64,000 bases of DNA from Selenomonas ruminantium AC2024. Its GTDB lineage: Bacteria; Bacillota; Negativicutes; Selenomonadales; Selenomonadaceae. A program made the translations under genes and the position numbers. Under the pieces are notes generated by a model. That model was given only the letters and a program-made list of their open reading frames with translations, did not search any database and was not told the DNA's origin. The DNA lies in NCBI RefSeq assembly GCF_000687995.1, contig NZ_JIAC01000001.1, positions 248,001 through 312,000 on the forward strand. The letters are read 5' to 3'. Shown here one piece after another: positions 6,886 through 14,418 of the stretch. The first letter of the stretch is position 1. Each line of letters starts with the position of its first letter.

Positions 6886-7851
6886 TTACTCCTTAAAGAA
6901 CTTCTCTGCACCAGCATTAACCGGCAGCGGCATACCTTCGAGAGCCTTCTCCTTCAGGATGGCTTTGGCGGCCGCATGAGCTGCATGGATACGGTCAAGG
7001 TTCTTGAACAGCGCCTTGGTGAGTTCATAGCCCAGCTTGTCGTCCACCTTGTCGTTGGCTACCAGCATAGCCATTACGGAGACAGCCGGAACTTCTTCAT
7101 CAAAACCTGCATAGGTACCAGCCGGAATAACCGTCTTGGTATAGAAAGGATATTTCGCAATCAGGGCATCTGCCTTGGATGCTTCAACCGGCAACAGGCG
7201 AACCTTGTGCTGGGAAGCGATATCCTGTACAGCGGAGGTCGGATAACCAGCCGTCAGGAACGCGGCATCAATGTTGCCGTCCTTCAGGGCGCTGGCAGCT
7301 TCTGCAAAGGAAAGATACTGAACCTGAATGTCGTTATACGTTACACCATAGGCTTCCATAATCTGGCGGGCATTGGCTTCTACGCCGGAACCGGCAGCAC
7401 CTACGGCCACCTTCTTGCCCTTGAGGTCAGCGATGGACTTGATGCCAGAGCTCTCCAGCGTCACCGCCTGGCAGGTTTCCGGATACAGGGTAGCGATACC
7501 CTTGAGGCCTTCGACCTTCTTATCCTTGAACATTTCCGTACCATTCACCGCATAATAGGTAATATCATTCTGAACGATAGCCAAATCCACAGAACCATCT
7601 TTCAGCATATTGATATTTGCCACCGAAGCCCCCGTGCTCTGTGCACTGGCGTTCATGCCCGGGATGTCCTTATTGAGAACTTCAGCCATGGCACCGCCAA
7701 TGGGGTAATACGTACCTGCCGTACCGCCGGTACCGATATTTAAGAACTTCTTCTCTGCGGCATTGTCACCACCACAGCCGGTGAGCACCGCTGCCATAGC
7801 CACAACCGCCAGCCCTGCCAACAGGGCTTTTTTCAAGCCTGTAAACTTCAT
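6886..7851 (-). CDS. TAXI family TRAP transporter solute-binding lipoprotein
   Basis: 321 residues. Lipobox LTGC near residue 26 after a hydrophobic signal, then GTGGTAGTYYPIGGAMAEVL, the hallmark of TAXI (TRAP-associated extracytoplasmic immunogenic) receptors. It captures substrate in the periplasm for the permease encoded two genes downstream. A strong promoter lies about 70 bp upstream. Anchoring by lipid fits a diderm host with the receptor held at the cytoplasmic membrane. Confidence 0.93.
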   Translation of the reverse strand: MKFTGLKKALLAGLAVVAMAAVLTGCGGDNAAEKKFLNIGTGGTAGTYYPIGGAMAEVLNKDIPGMNASAQSTGASVANINMLKDGSVDLAIVQNDITYYAVNGTEMFKDKKVEGLKGIATLYPETCQAVTLESSGIKSIADLKGKKVAVGAAGSGVEANARQIMEAYGVTYNDIQVQYLSFAEAASALKDGNIDAAFLTAGYPTSAVQDIASQHKVRLLPVEASKADALIAKYPFYTKTVIPAGTYAGFDEEVPAVSVMAMLVANDKVDDKLGYELTKALFKNLDRIHAAHAAAKAILKEKALEGMPLPVNAGAEKFFKE

Positions 7852-7917
7852 AACTTACCCCTCCTATTGTGTCATTTGACCTATAATTTAAAACAATAAC
7901 TGCATATCTCGTATATC

Positions 7918-7946
7918 ATTATAGCATAGAGGGTATACACTGACAA
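7918..7946 (-). promoter_or_regulatory. Promoter of the TAXI TRAP operon
   Basis: Minus strand TTGTCA (7941-7946), 17-bp spacer, perfect TATAAT (7918-7923). Confidence 0.8.
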
Positions 7947-8011
7947 GTGTTATAACCAGAAAAATAGACATTTTGTAATGTATGTATGTATACATTGCAC
8001 AATTAAACAAC

Positions 8012-8046
8012 AAAAGCGTCATTTCCGAGTTGGAAATGACGCTTTT
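8012..8046 (-). terminator. Terminator of brnQ
   Basis: 15-bp perfect stem AAAAGCGTCATTTCC / GGAAATGACGCTTTT with a short loop. Confidence 0.8.
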
Positions 8047-8076
8047 AGACAAGACGCTTCTATATTGTATGTAATT

Positions 8077-9423
8077 TTACTGTTCCGTCGTCAAAACTTC
8101 GCTGTCCCGCGCATCCCGAAAAGAGGAATACACCCAGCCCACAGCAGCTGCCACCACAGCCGGTACGAACCAGCCCATGCCGATATCATAGAACGGCACA
8201 TACGCCGTCAAAAATTCCGTCAATGCCGGGAACTTGATGCCAGCGGCAGCGAGGCCGTCCAGCACAGCAAAGACCAGCGTCACATTGATGGCCAGACGGT
8301 AAACGCTGTAGCGCCAGCCGATAAATCCATCAAACAAAGACAGAACCACGAACACGATAACCAGCGGATAGATGGCTACGAGGAACGGCACGGACAGCGA
8401 GATAATCTGCGTCAGGCCGATATTGGAAGCCACAAAGCTGAACAGCGTACCTGCCTGTACGAGGCGGGCATAGGAAACACGGTTGTTGCTGAGCTTGTTA
8501 AAATACCAGGCCATGCCGGAAATCATGCCACAGGAAGTGGTCAGGCAAGCCAGCGCAATGATGAAAGCTACTAATAAATTACCGGCCGGGCCAAAGAAGA
8601 TGCCCACAGCACCAGCCAGCAGCTGGCCGCCGTTTTCTACATGACCGAGTACGCCAGCGCTCGTTGCACCGATATAAGCCAGAGAACCATACACGAGCGT
8701 CATCAACGCTACCGTGATGAAACCAGAAATGATGCAGATTTTGCTCACGGATTTATTATCCGTCGTACCGCGCATGCGGATGGCATTTACCACAATGGTA
8801 CCGATGGACAGGGAGGCCAGAAGGTCCATCGTCTGATAGCCGTCCTGGAAGCCCTGGGAGAACGGAGCCGTAATATAAGCGCCCGTTGCGTCGAGCACTT
8901 CACCCAGAGGCGTCACAAAGGATTTCACAAAGAGAATGACCAAAAACGCCAGCAGCGCCGGAGTCAGCATTTTGCCCACACGGTCAATGAGCTTGTTCGG
9001 CGTCATGGCCAGATAATACGTTGCCCCAAAGAAGAACAAGGTATAGATGAACTGTCCCAGCGTCAGATTTTCCGCAGCCAGGAACGGACGAATACCGATT
9101 TCAAAGGACACCGCACCGGTACGGGGTACGGCGAACACCGGGCCGATGGTCAGATACAGGATAACCAACAACGCCGTTGCGAGCCACGGATAGGTCTTGC
9201 GGTTCATAAACTCCACATACTTACCGCCCTGCATGGCGATAGCCGTAATGCCCAAAAGCGGCAGTCCCACGCCCGTCACCAAAAAGCCCATCATGGCAAT
9301 AATGCTGTTTGAGCCGGCAGCCTGCCCCAAGGCAGGCGGAAAAATCAGATTGCCAGCCCCAAAAAAGATAGAAAACATCATCAGGCCGACGGTCAGGATT
9401 TCGCCTTTGCTCATTCGCTTCAT
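8077..9423 (-). CDS. brnQ: Branched-chain amino acid:cation symporter BrnQ
   Basis: 448 residues with about 12 membrane segments. The N-terminus (LMMFSIFFGAGNLIFPP) and the segment PRTGAVSFEIGI are characteristic of the LIVCS family, which imports leucine, isoleucine and valine with sodium or protons. Length is as expected. The gene stands alone between its own promoter/leader and a terminator. The leader contains a terminator-like hairpin, so expression is probably attenuated. Confidence 0.93.
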   Translation of the reverse strand: MKRMSKGEILTVGLMMFSIFFGAGNLIFPPALGQAAGSNSIIAMMGFLVTGVGLPLLGITAIAMQGGKYVEFMNRKTYPWLATALLVILYLTIGPVFAVPRTGAVSFEIGIRPFLAAENLTLGQFIYTLFFFGATYYLAMTPNKLIDRVGKMLTPALLAFLVILFVKSFVTPLGEVLDATGAYITAPFSQGFQDGYQTMDLLASLSIGTIVVNAIRMRGTTDNKSVSKICIISGFITVALMTLVYGSLAYIGATSAGVLGHVENGGQLLAGAVGIFFGPAGNLLVAFIIALACLTTSCGMISGMAWYFNKLSNNRVSYARLVQAGTLFSFVASNIGLTQIISLSVPFLVAIYPLVIVFVVLSLFDGFIGWRYSVYRLAINVTLVFAVLDGLAAAGIKFPALTEFLTAYVPFYDIGMGWFVPAVVAAAVGWVYSSFRDARDSEVLTTEQ

Positions 9424-9587
9424 ACTTACTCACACTCTTTTCTTACAAAATACACCTTTTGTCCACTCACAATGTACGCGAGTGAACATACAAAAAGCCC
9501 ATGTCCCACTTTCCCGGACATGAACTCTAGGGTTCACCTTCGTTTTAGGATAGGTGTATTATAGCACAAAGACAAAAGACATGGCAA
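9424..9587 (-). promoter_or_regulatory. brnQ promoter and attenuator-like leader
   Basis: Minus strand TTGCCA (9582-9587), 18-bp spacer, TATAAT (9558-9563), giving a leader of about 125 nt. Within it, CATGTCC (9516-9522 region) pairs with GGACATG (9500-9506 region), and the stem is followed by GGCTTTTTG, an intrinsic terminator ahead of the gene. A second hairpin (GTGAAC / GTTCA, about 9521-9536) abuts and slightly overlaps the first stem. The leader is too short for a classic T-box and no specifier or T-box sequence was found. The sensing mechanism is unknown. Confidence 0.6.
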
Positions 9588-9701
9588 GAGGCATTTTGTA
9601 TTTTCTGTGTAAACTCGTAAACTTTTATTTACTAGAAATATCTGTTATACTAAAGACAAAAATGTCCACGAAAATACATACTTATAAGGAGGAAAACCGT
9701 C

Positions 9702-10139
9702 ATGTCCGAGGAAACTGCAGAAAAAAAAGAACTTGACCCGCTGATTACCCAGCCCCACGGGGTGGAACAGCAGGCCAAGATGGAAATTGTCAACATGATT
9801 CACAGCGGGGAATCCCCCTTTGACATCATCTACCATATGGCCAAGCGCCTCGAAAAATCCTCTGGCGAACCCGGCTACGCCCAATACGTCGAAGACCAGA
9901 TTCGCGCCGTCTATGGCTTCGCCCTGCAGCATGTCAAGCCCATGCGCGACGAACTGCGCGACGTCGAAGAACGCCTCGAACGCATCAAAAAATCCTACGA
10001 GAACCCCGAATTCACCGAAGAAGAACACATCCGCATCGGCTTTGCCATCGAGCGCCACAAGAAGAACATCGAGCGCCTCAAAACCATGATTCAAAAAGCC
10101 GAAGCCGACGGCGAGGACGCCACCATTCAGAAAAACTAA
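9702..10139 (+). CDS. Conserved-looking hypothetical cytosolic protein
   Basis: 145 residues, strongly charged and helical; the C-terminal half (DELRDVEERLERIKKSYENP onward) is a probable coiled coil. No signal peptide or membrane segment. AAGGAGGAAAA precedes the ATG and a TATACT -10 box lies about 50 bp upstream at 9646-9651. The downstream terminator lies in the left 52-bp repeat that flanks the toxin locus. Not recognised; no function is proposed. Confidence 0.7.
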   Translation: MSEETAEKKELDPLITQPHGVEQQAKMEIVNMIHSGESPFDIIYHMAKRLEKSSGEPGYAQYVEDQIRAVYGFALQHVKPMRDELRDVEERLERIKKSYENPEFTEEEHIRIGFAIERHKKNIERLKTMIQKAEADGEDATIQKN

Positions 10140-10153
10140 ATCCACACAAAAGC

Positions 10154-10205
10154 TCCCCATGACTACCAAGCCATGAGGAGCCTTTCTTTAGCGCTTCATG
10201 TTAAT
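10154..10205. repeat. Left 52-bp direct repeat flanking the Fst-like locus
   Basis: Matches 10517-10568 at 51 of 52 positions. The first part forms a hairpin (CTCCCCATG / CATGAGGAG) followed by CTTTCTTT, the terminator of the upstream gene. The two copies are 363 bp apart and bracket the toxin-antitoxin locus. Confidence 0.9.
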
Positions 10206-10257
10206 GTCCACGTTGGACATTGCACTAAAAAGTCTTTATTATTCGGTACATTCACGT

Positions 10258-10263
10258 TATAAT
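10258..10263 (+). promoter_or_regulatory. -10 box of the toxin transcript
   Basis: TATAAT at 10258-10263; the -35 region is weak (TTTATT at a 17-bp spacing). Start near 10270 gives a leader of about 30 nt before the toxin start codon. Confidence 0.5.
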
Positions 10264-10299
10264 ATATATGCCGCCTTGCGAGAGGAGGTGAGTTACCCT

Positions 10300-10386
10300 T
10301 TGTTCAAAAGAATCGTGGAGTTGATACTAGCTCCGCTGATAGTGGGAATCCTGGTTGAACTTTTCAGCTACTGGCTTAACCACTAA
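10300..10386 (+). CDS. Fst-like type I toxin peptide
   Basis: 28 residues: MFKRIVELILAPLIVG followed by ILVELFSYWLNH. A single membrane segment with AP-x-x-VG at its centre and a WL ending is the pattern of the Fst family of type I toxins (prototype Fst of plasmid pAD1), which damage the membrane when over-produced. TTG at 10300 follows AGGAGG; a longer in-frame ATG reading at 10198 would run through the promoter. The start codon lies inside GAGTTACCCTTT, which recurs at 10436-10447 where the antisense RNA is made, as in Fst-type par loci. Too short for ordinary gene finders. Confidence 0.78.
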   Translation: MFKRIVELILAPLIVGILVELFSYWLNH

Positions 10387-10399
10387 CAGCAAATTAGTA

Positions 10400-10458
10400 G
10401 AGAAAGCCCCTAGGACGGCCATCCTAGGGGCTTTCGAGTTACCCTTTATTCTTATCGT
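10400..10458 (-). ncRNA. Predicted antitoxin RNA of the Fst-like locus
   Basis: Minus-strand promoter TTGCAT (10489-10494), 18-bp spacer, TATAAT (10465-10470) predicts a start near 10458 and an RNA of about 60 nt ending at the shared terminator, close to the 66-nt RNAII of the pAD1 par locus. Its 5' part carries AAAGGGTAACTC, complementary to the toxin start region at 10290-10301. Inferred from layout; not from a database match. Confidence 0.68.
10402..10435. terminator. Bidirectional terminator shared by toxin mRNA and antitoxin RNA
   Basis: 14-bp perfect stem GAAAGCCCCTAGGA / TCCTAGGGGCTTTC. In Fst-type loci the convergent RNAs share exactly such a hairpin, which is also the first contact between them. 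Confidence 0.8.
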
Positions 10459-10464
10459 GCCTTT

Positions 10465-10494
10465 ATTATAGCACCTAATTATCCTACAATGCAA
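10465..10494 (-). promoter_or_regulatory. Promoter of the antitoxin RNA
   Basis: TTGCAT, 18-bp spacer, TATAAT; better matched to consensus than the toxin promoter, as expected when antitoxin must be in excess. Confidence 0.7.
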
Positions 10495-10516
10495 GAACAA
10501 AATCAGCACGAACAGT

Positions 10517-10568
10517 TCCCCATGACTACCAAGCCATGAGGAGCCTTTCTTTACCGCTTCATGTTAAT
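10517..10568. repeat. Right 52-bp direct repeat flanking the Fst-like locus
   Basis: Second copy of 10154-10205 with one substitution (TTACCGC for TTAGCGC). It carries the same hairpin and would block plus-strand read-through toward the convergent ulaF gene. Confidence 0.9.
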
Positions 10569-10600
10569 CAGTGCCTCTAACAATGGTCACTCTTATCGTC

Positions 10601-11302
10601 TTATTTTTTCTTCTGCCCGTAATAAGCATTGGGGCCGTGTTTGCGCAGGAAGTGCTTGTCGAGCAGCACCTGCGGCATGGGGTCGCGGTCCTGCGTGAGC
10701 ATCTGGGTATGGAAGGCCATCATGGCAACTTCTTCAAGCACGACGGCATTGTGTACGGCATTGAAGCAGTCCGTCCCCCAGGTGAAGGGGCCATGATTCT
10801 TCACGAGCACTGCCGGCACATAATCCGGATTGATGCCGTATTTCTTGAAGCGTTCCACAGCTACCACGCCAGTGTTGTACTCGTAAGCGCCCTTGATTTC
10901 TTCCTCGGTCATATCGCGTGTGCAGGGAATTTCGCCGTAGAAATAATCTCCCTGCGTTGTGCCATAAGCGCGCACACCCTGTCCAGCCTGCGCAAAAATT
11001 GTAGCCCAGCGGGAATGCGTATGCACCACGCCGCCAATGTTGGGGAATTCCTTGTAGAAAATCCGATGCGTTTCCGTATCGGAAGACGGATTGAGGTCGC
11101 CTTCCACCTTGTTGCCGCCCAAATCCACTACGACCATATCCGACGGCTTCATCACATCATACTCTACCCCGGACGGCTTGATGACAAACAAGCCCTTCTC
11201 CCGGTCAATCCCGGAAACATTGCCCCAGGTAAAGGTAATCAGATTATGCTTCGGCAAAAGCATATTGGCTTCATAGACTTTCTCTTTCAGTTCTTCTAAC
11301 AT
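10601..11302 (-). CDS. ulaF: L-ribulose-5-phosphate 4-epimerase
   Basis: 233 residues, class II aldolase/AraD fold. Zinc-binding [15 protein letters not shown] (two His) and the third His downstream in [11 protein letters not shown] are present, with substrate-loop [14 protein letters not shown]. It converts L-ribulose 5-phosphate to D-xylulose 5-phosphate, the last step of ascorbate catabolism before the pentose phosphate pathway. UlaF, AraD and SgbE cannot be separated by sequence alone; the symbol follows from the ula neighbours and the absence of araA or araB. Last gene of the cluster. Confidence 0.9.
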   Translation of the reverse strand: MLEELKEKVYEANMLLPKHNLITFTWGNVSGIDREKGLFVIKPSGVEYDVMKPSDMVVVDLGGNKVEGDLNPSSDTETHRIFYKEFPNIGGVVHTHSRWATIFAQAGQGVRAYGTTQGDYFYGEIPCTRDMTEEEIKGAYEYNTGVVAVERFKKYGINPDYVPAVLVKNHGPFTWGTDCFNAVHNAVVLEEVAMMAFHTQMLTQDRDPMPQVLLDKHFLRKHGPNAYYGQKKK

Positions 11303-11453
11303 ACGTTCCCCTCCAACAATGTGCAGTGCACACTTATTACCGATTGTTATTCATTGGAATTGCTTATACACATATCATACACCACTAGGATTGGCATTTC
11401 AATAGTTTTGAAAAATTTTTGTGCTCGTACACAAACAGTCATCAACAACCGAT

Positions 11454-12500
11454 TTACTTCGTCAGCTCATACATCGCAATCTCATTGATTTCGCGGTTAG
11501 CCCCAATCAGGATTTCCTTCCCATCATGGGTATAATGCAGTACATTGGCAGCGCCGCAGCCTTCATCGAGTTTATCGGCCACATATTTGCCGTCTTTGTA
11601 CGTAAACGCTAGCAAATACCTTTCGCCCTTACGATGGCCGATGATAAAGGTATTTTCTCCGTTAACCTTCCCGCCGAAGATGGCATGGAGGAATTCCAGT
11701 TTTTCGGGATAGGTATAGGCCACTTCAAACCTGCCATCTTTCTGTTCGTAGATGTTGATGGTATCGCCATGAAACGGAGCCAGAGCGCAAAGTTCTTCCA
11801 CACCGTCACCGTTGAGGTCCATGAGCAGGGCATCGCTGGCTGCATCGCTCGTGAGTTCTTTTACTTCCCATTCACCGCCAGCAGTTTTCGGTGGGAAGAA
11901 CTGGAACACACCGTTATCGCAGGAAACTACTGCCGAAGTGGAGCCGTCCTTTTCCTCATGCAGATAATAGCCGTGATTCTTGAGCATATTGTCCTTGAGG
12001 ACCGTCAGTTCCAGCTGATTATCGTCATTGTAACCGGAGAGGTCGTCCGGCAGCTCGGCTACGAACACCTTTCCGGGGAAACGCCAGTCATCTTTGTATT
12101 CATGGTCAGATTTCAGCGCACAGGCAATGATGTAGTTCTTGCCGCCCGCCTGCAGGATGCCGAAACGGTGCACAAACGGCAGGTCAACCAGCGTGCGCAC
12201 TTCCCAATCGTTCTTACCGCGCGGCGTAACCACAACGATGGAGGCTTCCTTGGAGTCATTCGGCGAATAGAATTTGCGGGTTGCCAGGAACTGGCCATCC
12301 GTGCCCGGCACCTGTACCATGGTCATTACCCCGCCGGGGCCTTCCCAAACCGTTTCTTCAATCTCACCATCGAGGCTGATGAGATAACAGTTGTTGACCT
12401 TTTCTGCAGCACAGAGGAAATGGTCCTTGCCCTGATAATGGAGCATGGCCAGAGAATAACATTTTTCGAGTTCACCGATAACTTTTTTCGTTGCTTTCAT
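11454..12500 (-). CDS. Putative beta-propeller (FG-GAP/VCBS-like) protein in the ascorbate cluster
   Basis: 348 residues without signal peptide or membrane segment. Contains DLNGDGVEEL near residue 250, a calcium-loop motif of FG-GAP/VCBS propeller blades, and repeated short beta-strand patterns ending in aromatic-glycine turns, consistent with a propeller. It lies between ulaE and ulaF with a 15-bp gap to ulaE, so it probably acts on a sugar acid or sugar phosphate of this pathway. The reaction is unknown. It shows no likeness to the TIM-barrel decarboxylase UlaD that the cluster lacks. Confidence 0.65.
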   Translation of the reverse strand: MKATKKVIGELEKCYSLAMLHYQGKDHFLCAAEKVNNCYLISLDGEIEETVWEGPGGVMTMVQVPGTDGQFLATRKFYSPNDSKEASIVVVTPRGKNDWEVRTLVDLPFVHRFGILQAGGKNYIIACALKSDHEYKDDWRFPGKVFVAELPDDLSGYNDDNQLELTVLKDNMLKNHGYYLHEEKDGSTSAVVSCDNGVFQFFPPKTAGGEWEVKELTSDAASDALLMDLNGDGVEELCALAPFHGDTINIYEQKDGRFEVAYTYPEKLEFLHAIFGGKVNGENTFIIGHRKGERYLLAFTYKDGKYVADKLDEGCGAANVLHYTHDGKEILIGANREINEIAMYELTK

Positions 12501-12515
12501 TATATAACACCTCTA

Positions 12516-13358
12516 TTAATTCATCTTGTCCAAACGGCTGCGCATAAATTCGCTGGCCTTCTTGAGTTCGGCCTTGTAGTCCTGCCCGTCCAAGTACCAG
12601 AATTCCGCCACATAGCGGCGCACGCCCAATTCCCAGCTGGTCTTAATGACCTGCTCAAAATCCACATGGCCTGTGCCAAAGGGAATCTCGCGGTACCTGC
12701 CCGGCACGGTTTCCTTCAAATGCACCGCCACGATATGCCCCTTGCCGCGTTTGAGGTCTTCGGTCACATCGTCATTATAGAGCAGCGCCGCATTGGTGAT
12801 ATTACCCGAATCCGGATAAACACCCAGATACGGCGAATCCACGAGCTTCACATATTCCATGGCTTTTTTCACATTGTCCATAAACGGCGTTTCCATGGTT
12901 TCAAAGCCCATCTGAATCCCCTCTTTGCCTGCCATTTCAGCAGCAATTTTGAGGTTCTTCACGAAATCCGCCCGCGTCTTTTCCGAGCTTTCTTCATAAT
13001 ACACATCATAGCCTGCAAGCTGAATGGTACGGACACCCAAATCCGCCGCCAGTTTCACGGCCTTTTCCATGATGGCCAGGCTCTTTTTCTGCTTCTCCAT
13101 ATCCGGGCAGCCCAAAGGATACTTGCGGTGCCCCGACAAACAGATGGAGCGGAACGGTACCCCCACAGCCCGCATAGCTGCGCGAATGCTGTCTCTTTCC
13201 CCTTCGCTCATATCCAGACGAGCCAGCTTCGCATCCGTTTCGTCAATACTCATTTCCACATAATCAAAGCCCGCCTCTTTCGCCGCCTGCAGCTTTTCCA
13301 CCCAGTTCAGCGTCCCTGGCATGGCTTTTTCATATAAACCTAACTGATATTTACACAT
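12516..13358 (-). CDS. ulaE: L-ribulose-5-phosphate (L-xylulose-5-phosphate) 3-epimerase
   Basis: About 280 residues, sugar-phosphate-isomerase TIM barrel. QLGLYEKAMPG near the start, DYVEMSIDETDAKLARLDMS and GFETMETPFM match UlaE/SgbU, which converts L-xylulose 5-phosphate to L-ribulose 5-phosphate. ATG at 13358 aligns with the family N-terminus and follows AAAAGGA; an in-frame ATG at 13391 is the alternative. Operon with the propeller gene (15-bp gap). It is separated from ulaB by about 700 bp of inverted repeats and a terminator, so a second promoter is needed or read-through occurs. Confidence 0.9.
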   Translation of the reverse strand: MCKYQLGLYEKAMPGTLNWVEKLQAAKEAGFDYVEMSIDETDAKLARLDMSEGERDSIRAAMRAVGVPFRSICLSGHRKYPLGCPDMEKQKKSLAIMEKAVKLAADLGVRTIQLAGYDVYYEESSEKTRADFVKNLKIAAEMAGKEGIQMGFETMETPFMDNVKKAMEYVKLVDSPYLGVYPDSGNITNAALLYNDDVTEDLKRGKGHIVAVHLKETVPGRYREIPFGTGHVDFEQVIKTSWELGVRRYVAEFWYLDGQDYKAELKKASEFMRSRLDKMN

Positions 13359-13474
13359 AAAAATCGTCCTTTTCCCCATGTTATCTGACATTAATCCCTA
13401 CGTTTGCAAATTAGACACACCTCAAATTGCGGTTTGTTAGTTCGTGGTAAAGGTATCTCGTTCATACGTGGTCA

Positions 13475-13667
13475 GGGGTGAACGGGGAGTAATTTTTCTG
13501 TCTTCCGCTAAACGACCCCTTCGGATAAAATAGCGGTCCAGTTACTCGCGCCGGGCAGGCCAACGGCGCTGCTTTCAACGTGTTTGCTTAGCGACTTCCT
13601 ACAGGGGCCGGCCTTCACTGCGTTCAGGCAGTCGCTCCCTACAGAAAAATCACTCCCCGTTCGCCCC
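13475..13667. repeat. Large palindromic element R1 (193 bp)
   Basis: 27-base terminal arms at 13475-13501 and 13641-13667 are inverted copies with two mismatches. Read on the minus strand, the interior carries GACTGCCTGAACGCAGTGAA and a GC-rich hairpin (GCGCCG / CGGCGC). No credible ORF. Paired in opposite orientation with R2 (13778-13972). Confidence 0.85.
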
Positions 13668-13777
13668 AAGTTGCGGATTAGCCTATTGTCACGAACTCGT
13701 TGCTCTCCCGTAGCAAGAACATCGATGTACTTGTCGCTTATCAGCGAGAAAAATACATTTAATGCGGATGCAACTTA

Positions 13778-13972
13778 GGGCGGAGGTGGTGATGCTTTTC
13801 GCCGTGGAACGACTGTCCGAACGCAGTGAGGACTGGCCCACAAACGTTATCAGCTAAACATTGAGCTGAACATACGCGCCGCCGGTCTTGCCCGGCGCAG
13901 GTTACTAAAAAGGCCATACATTTACTTGCGGGCCATTTAGTTGAGCGGCGAAAAGTATTACCACCTCCGCCC
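13778..13972. repeat. Large palindromic element R2 (195 bp)
   Basis: 27-base arms at 13778-13804 and 13946-13972 pair with two mismatches but differ in sequence from the R1 arms. The interior shares GACTGTCCGAACGCAGTGAG, GCGCCG-CGGCGC and CATTTAGT with R1. The R1-R2 linker holds the near-palindrome CAAGAACATCGATGTACTTG (about 13716-13735). Confidence 0.85.
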
Positions 13973-14026
13973 CCACTGAGCTGTAACAAAAAACATATCA
14001 GCACGCACTAACAAACTGCACTTGAT

Positions 14027-14063
14027 AAAAAAGTCCGTTGGCGTTTTCGTCAACGGACTTTTT
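14027..14063. terminator. Terminator downstream of ulaB
   Basis: Stem AAGTCCGTTG / CAACGGACTT flanked by A- and T-runs. It closes the transporter part of the ula cluster before the palindromic pair. Confidence 0.8.
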
Positions 14064-14092
14064 CTGGCTATCTTTGTACTGCCAAACGTTTC

Positions 14093-14380
14093 TTATGCGT
14101 CAACGATATTGGCTTGAATTTTTTCTTCCATTTCTTTTTCTGCCAGCAGATTCTTCAGGCCGATAACCTTGGCCTTCGTGCCAGTGAACGTGCCCACGAG
14201 GGATTCGGAGCAGAACACCACATCATAGTTGTTGGCCTGAGATTTGGCGTCGCCTACGTTGGTATGATAGATTTCCGCATCGAGGCCCAATTTCTTGAAC
14301 ACCTTTTCGAGCTTCATCTTGATAATCTGGGAAGAACCCATACCAGAACCACATGCAGCGATAACTTTTAATTTAGCCAT
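14093..14380 (-). CDS. ulaB: PTS ascorbate-specific EIIB component
   Basis: 95 residues. P-loop VIAACGSGMGSSQIIKMKLE has the phosphorylated Cys near residue 10 of the lactose/ascorbate-type IIB fold. It takes phosphate from UlaC and passes it to ascorbate during transport through UlaA. ATG at 14380 has AGGAGT eight bases upstream; an in-frame TTG two codons earlier is less well placed. Follows ulaA by 38 bp. Confidence 0.93.
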   Translation of the reverse strand: MAKLKVIAACGSGMGSSQIIKMKLEKVFKKLGLDAEIYHTNVGDAKSQANNYDVVFCSESLVGTFTGTKAKVIGLKNLLAEKEMEEKIQANIVDA

Positions 14381-14418
14381 TTTCAAGCACTCCTTTATAA
14401 AACACTTTGTTAAAATCT

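Noticed and set aside
9424-9550. T-box or SAM riboswitch in the brnQ leader
   Set aside because: The leader is only about 125 nt, without the T-box sequence, a specifier loop domain or SAM-type core; only a terminator-like hairpin can be supported.
10198-10299. N-terminally longer toxin beginning with ATG at 10198
   Set aside because: The extra codons span the left repeat edge and the -10 box; AGGAGG and the Fst-type length support TTG at 10300.
13475-13667. tRNA-like or tmRNA-like gene in the cloverleaf-like interior of R1-R3
   Set aside because: No acceptor CCA, anticodon arm or T-loop could be placed; the structure recurs in palindromic repeats with variable stems.
13759-14004. Small ORFs within the palindromic elements as genes
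   Set aside because: They lack ribosome sites, differ in frame among copies and are not conserved between elements; conservation follows structure.
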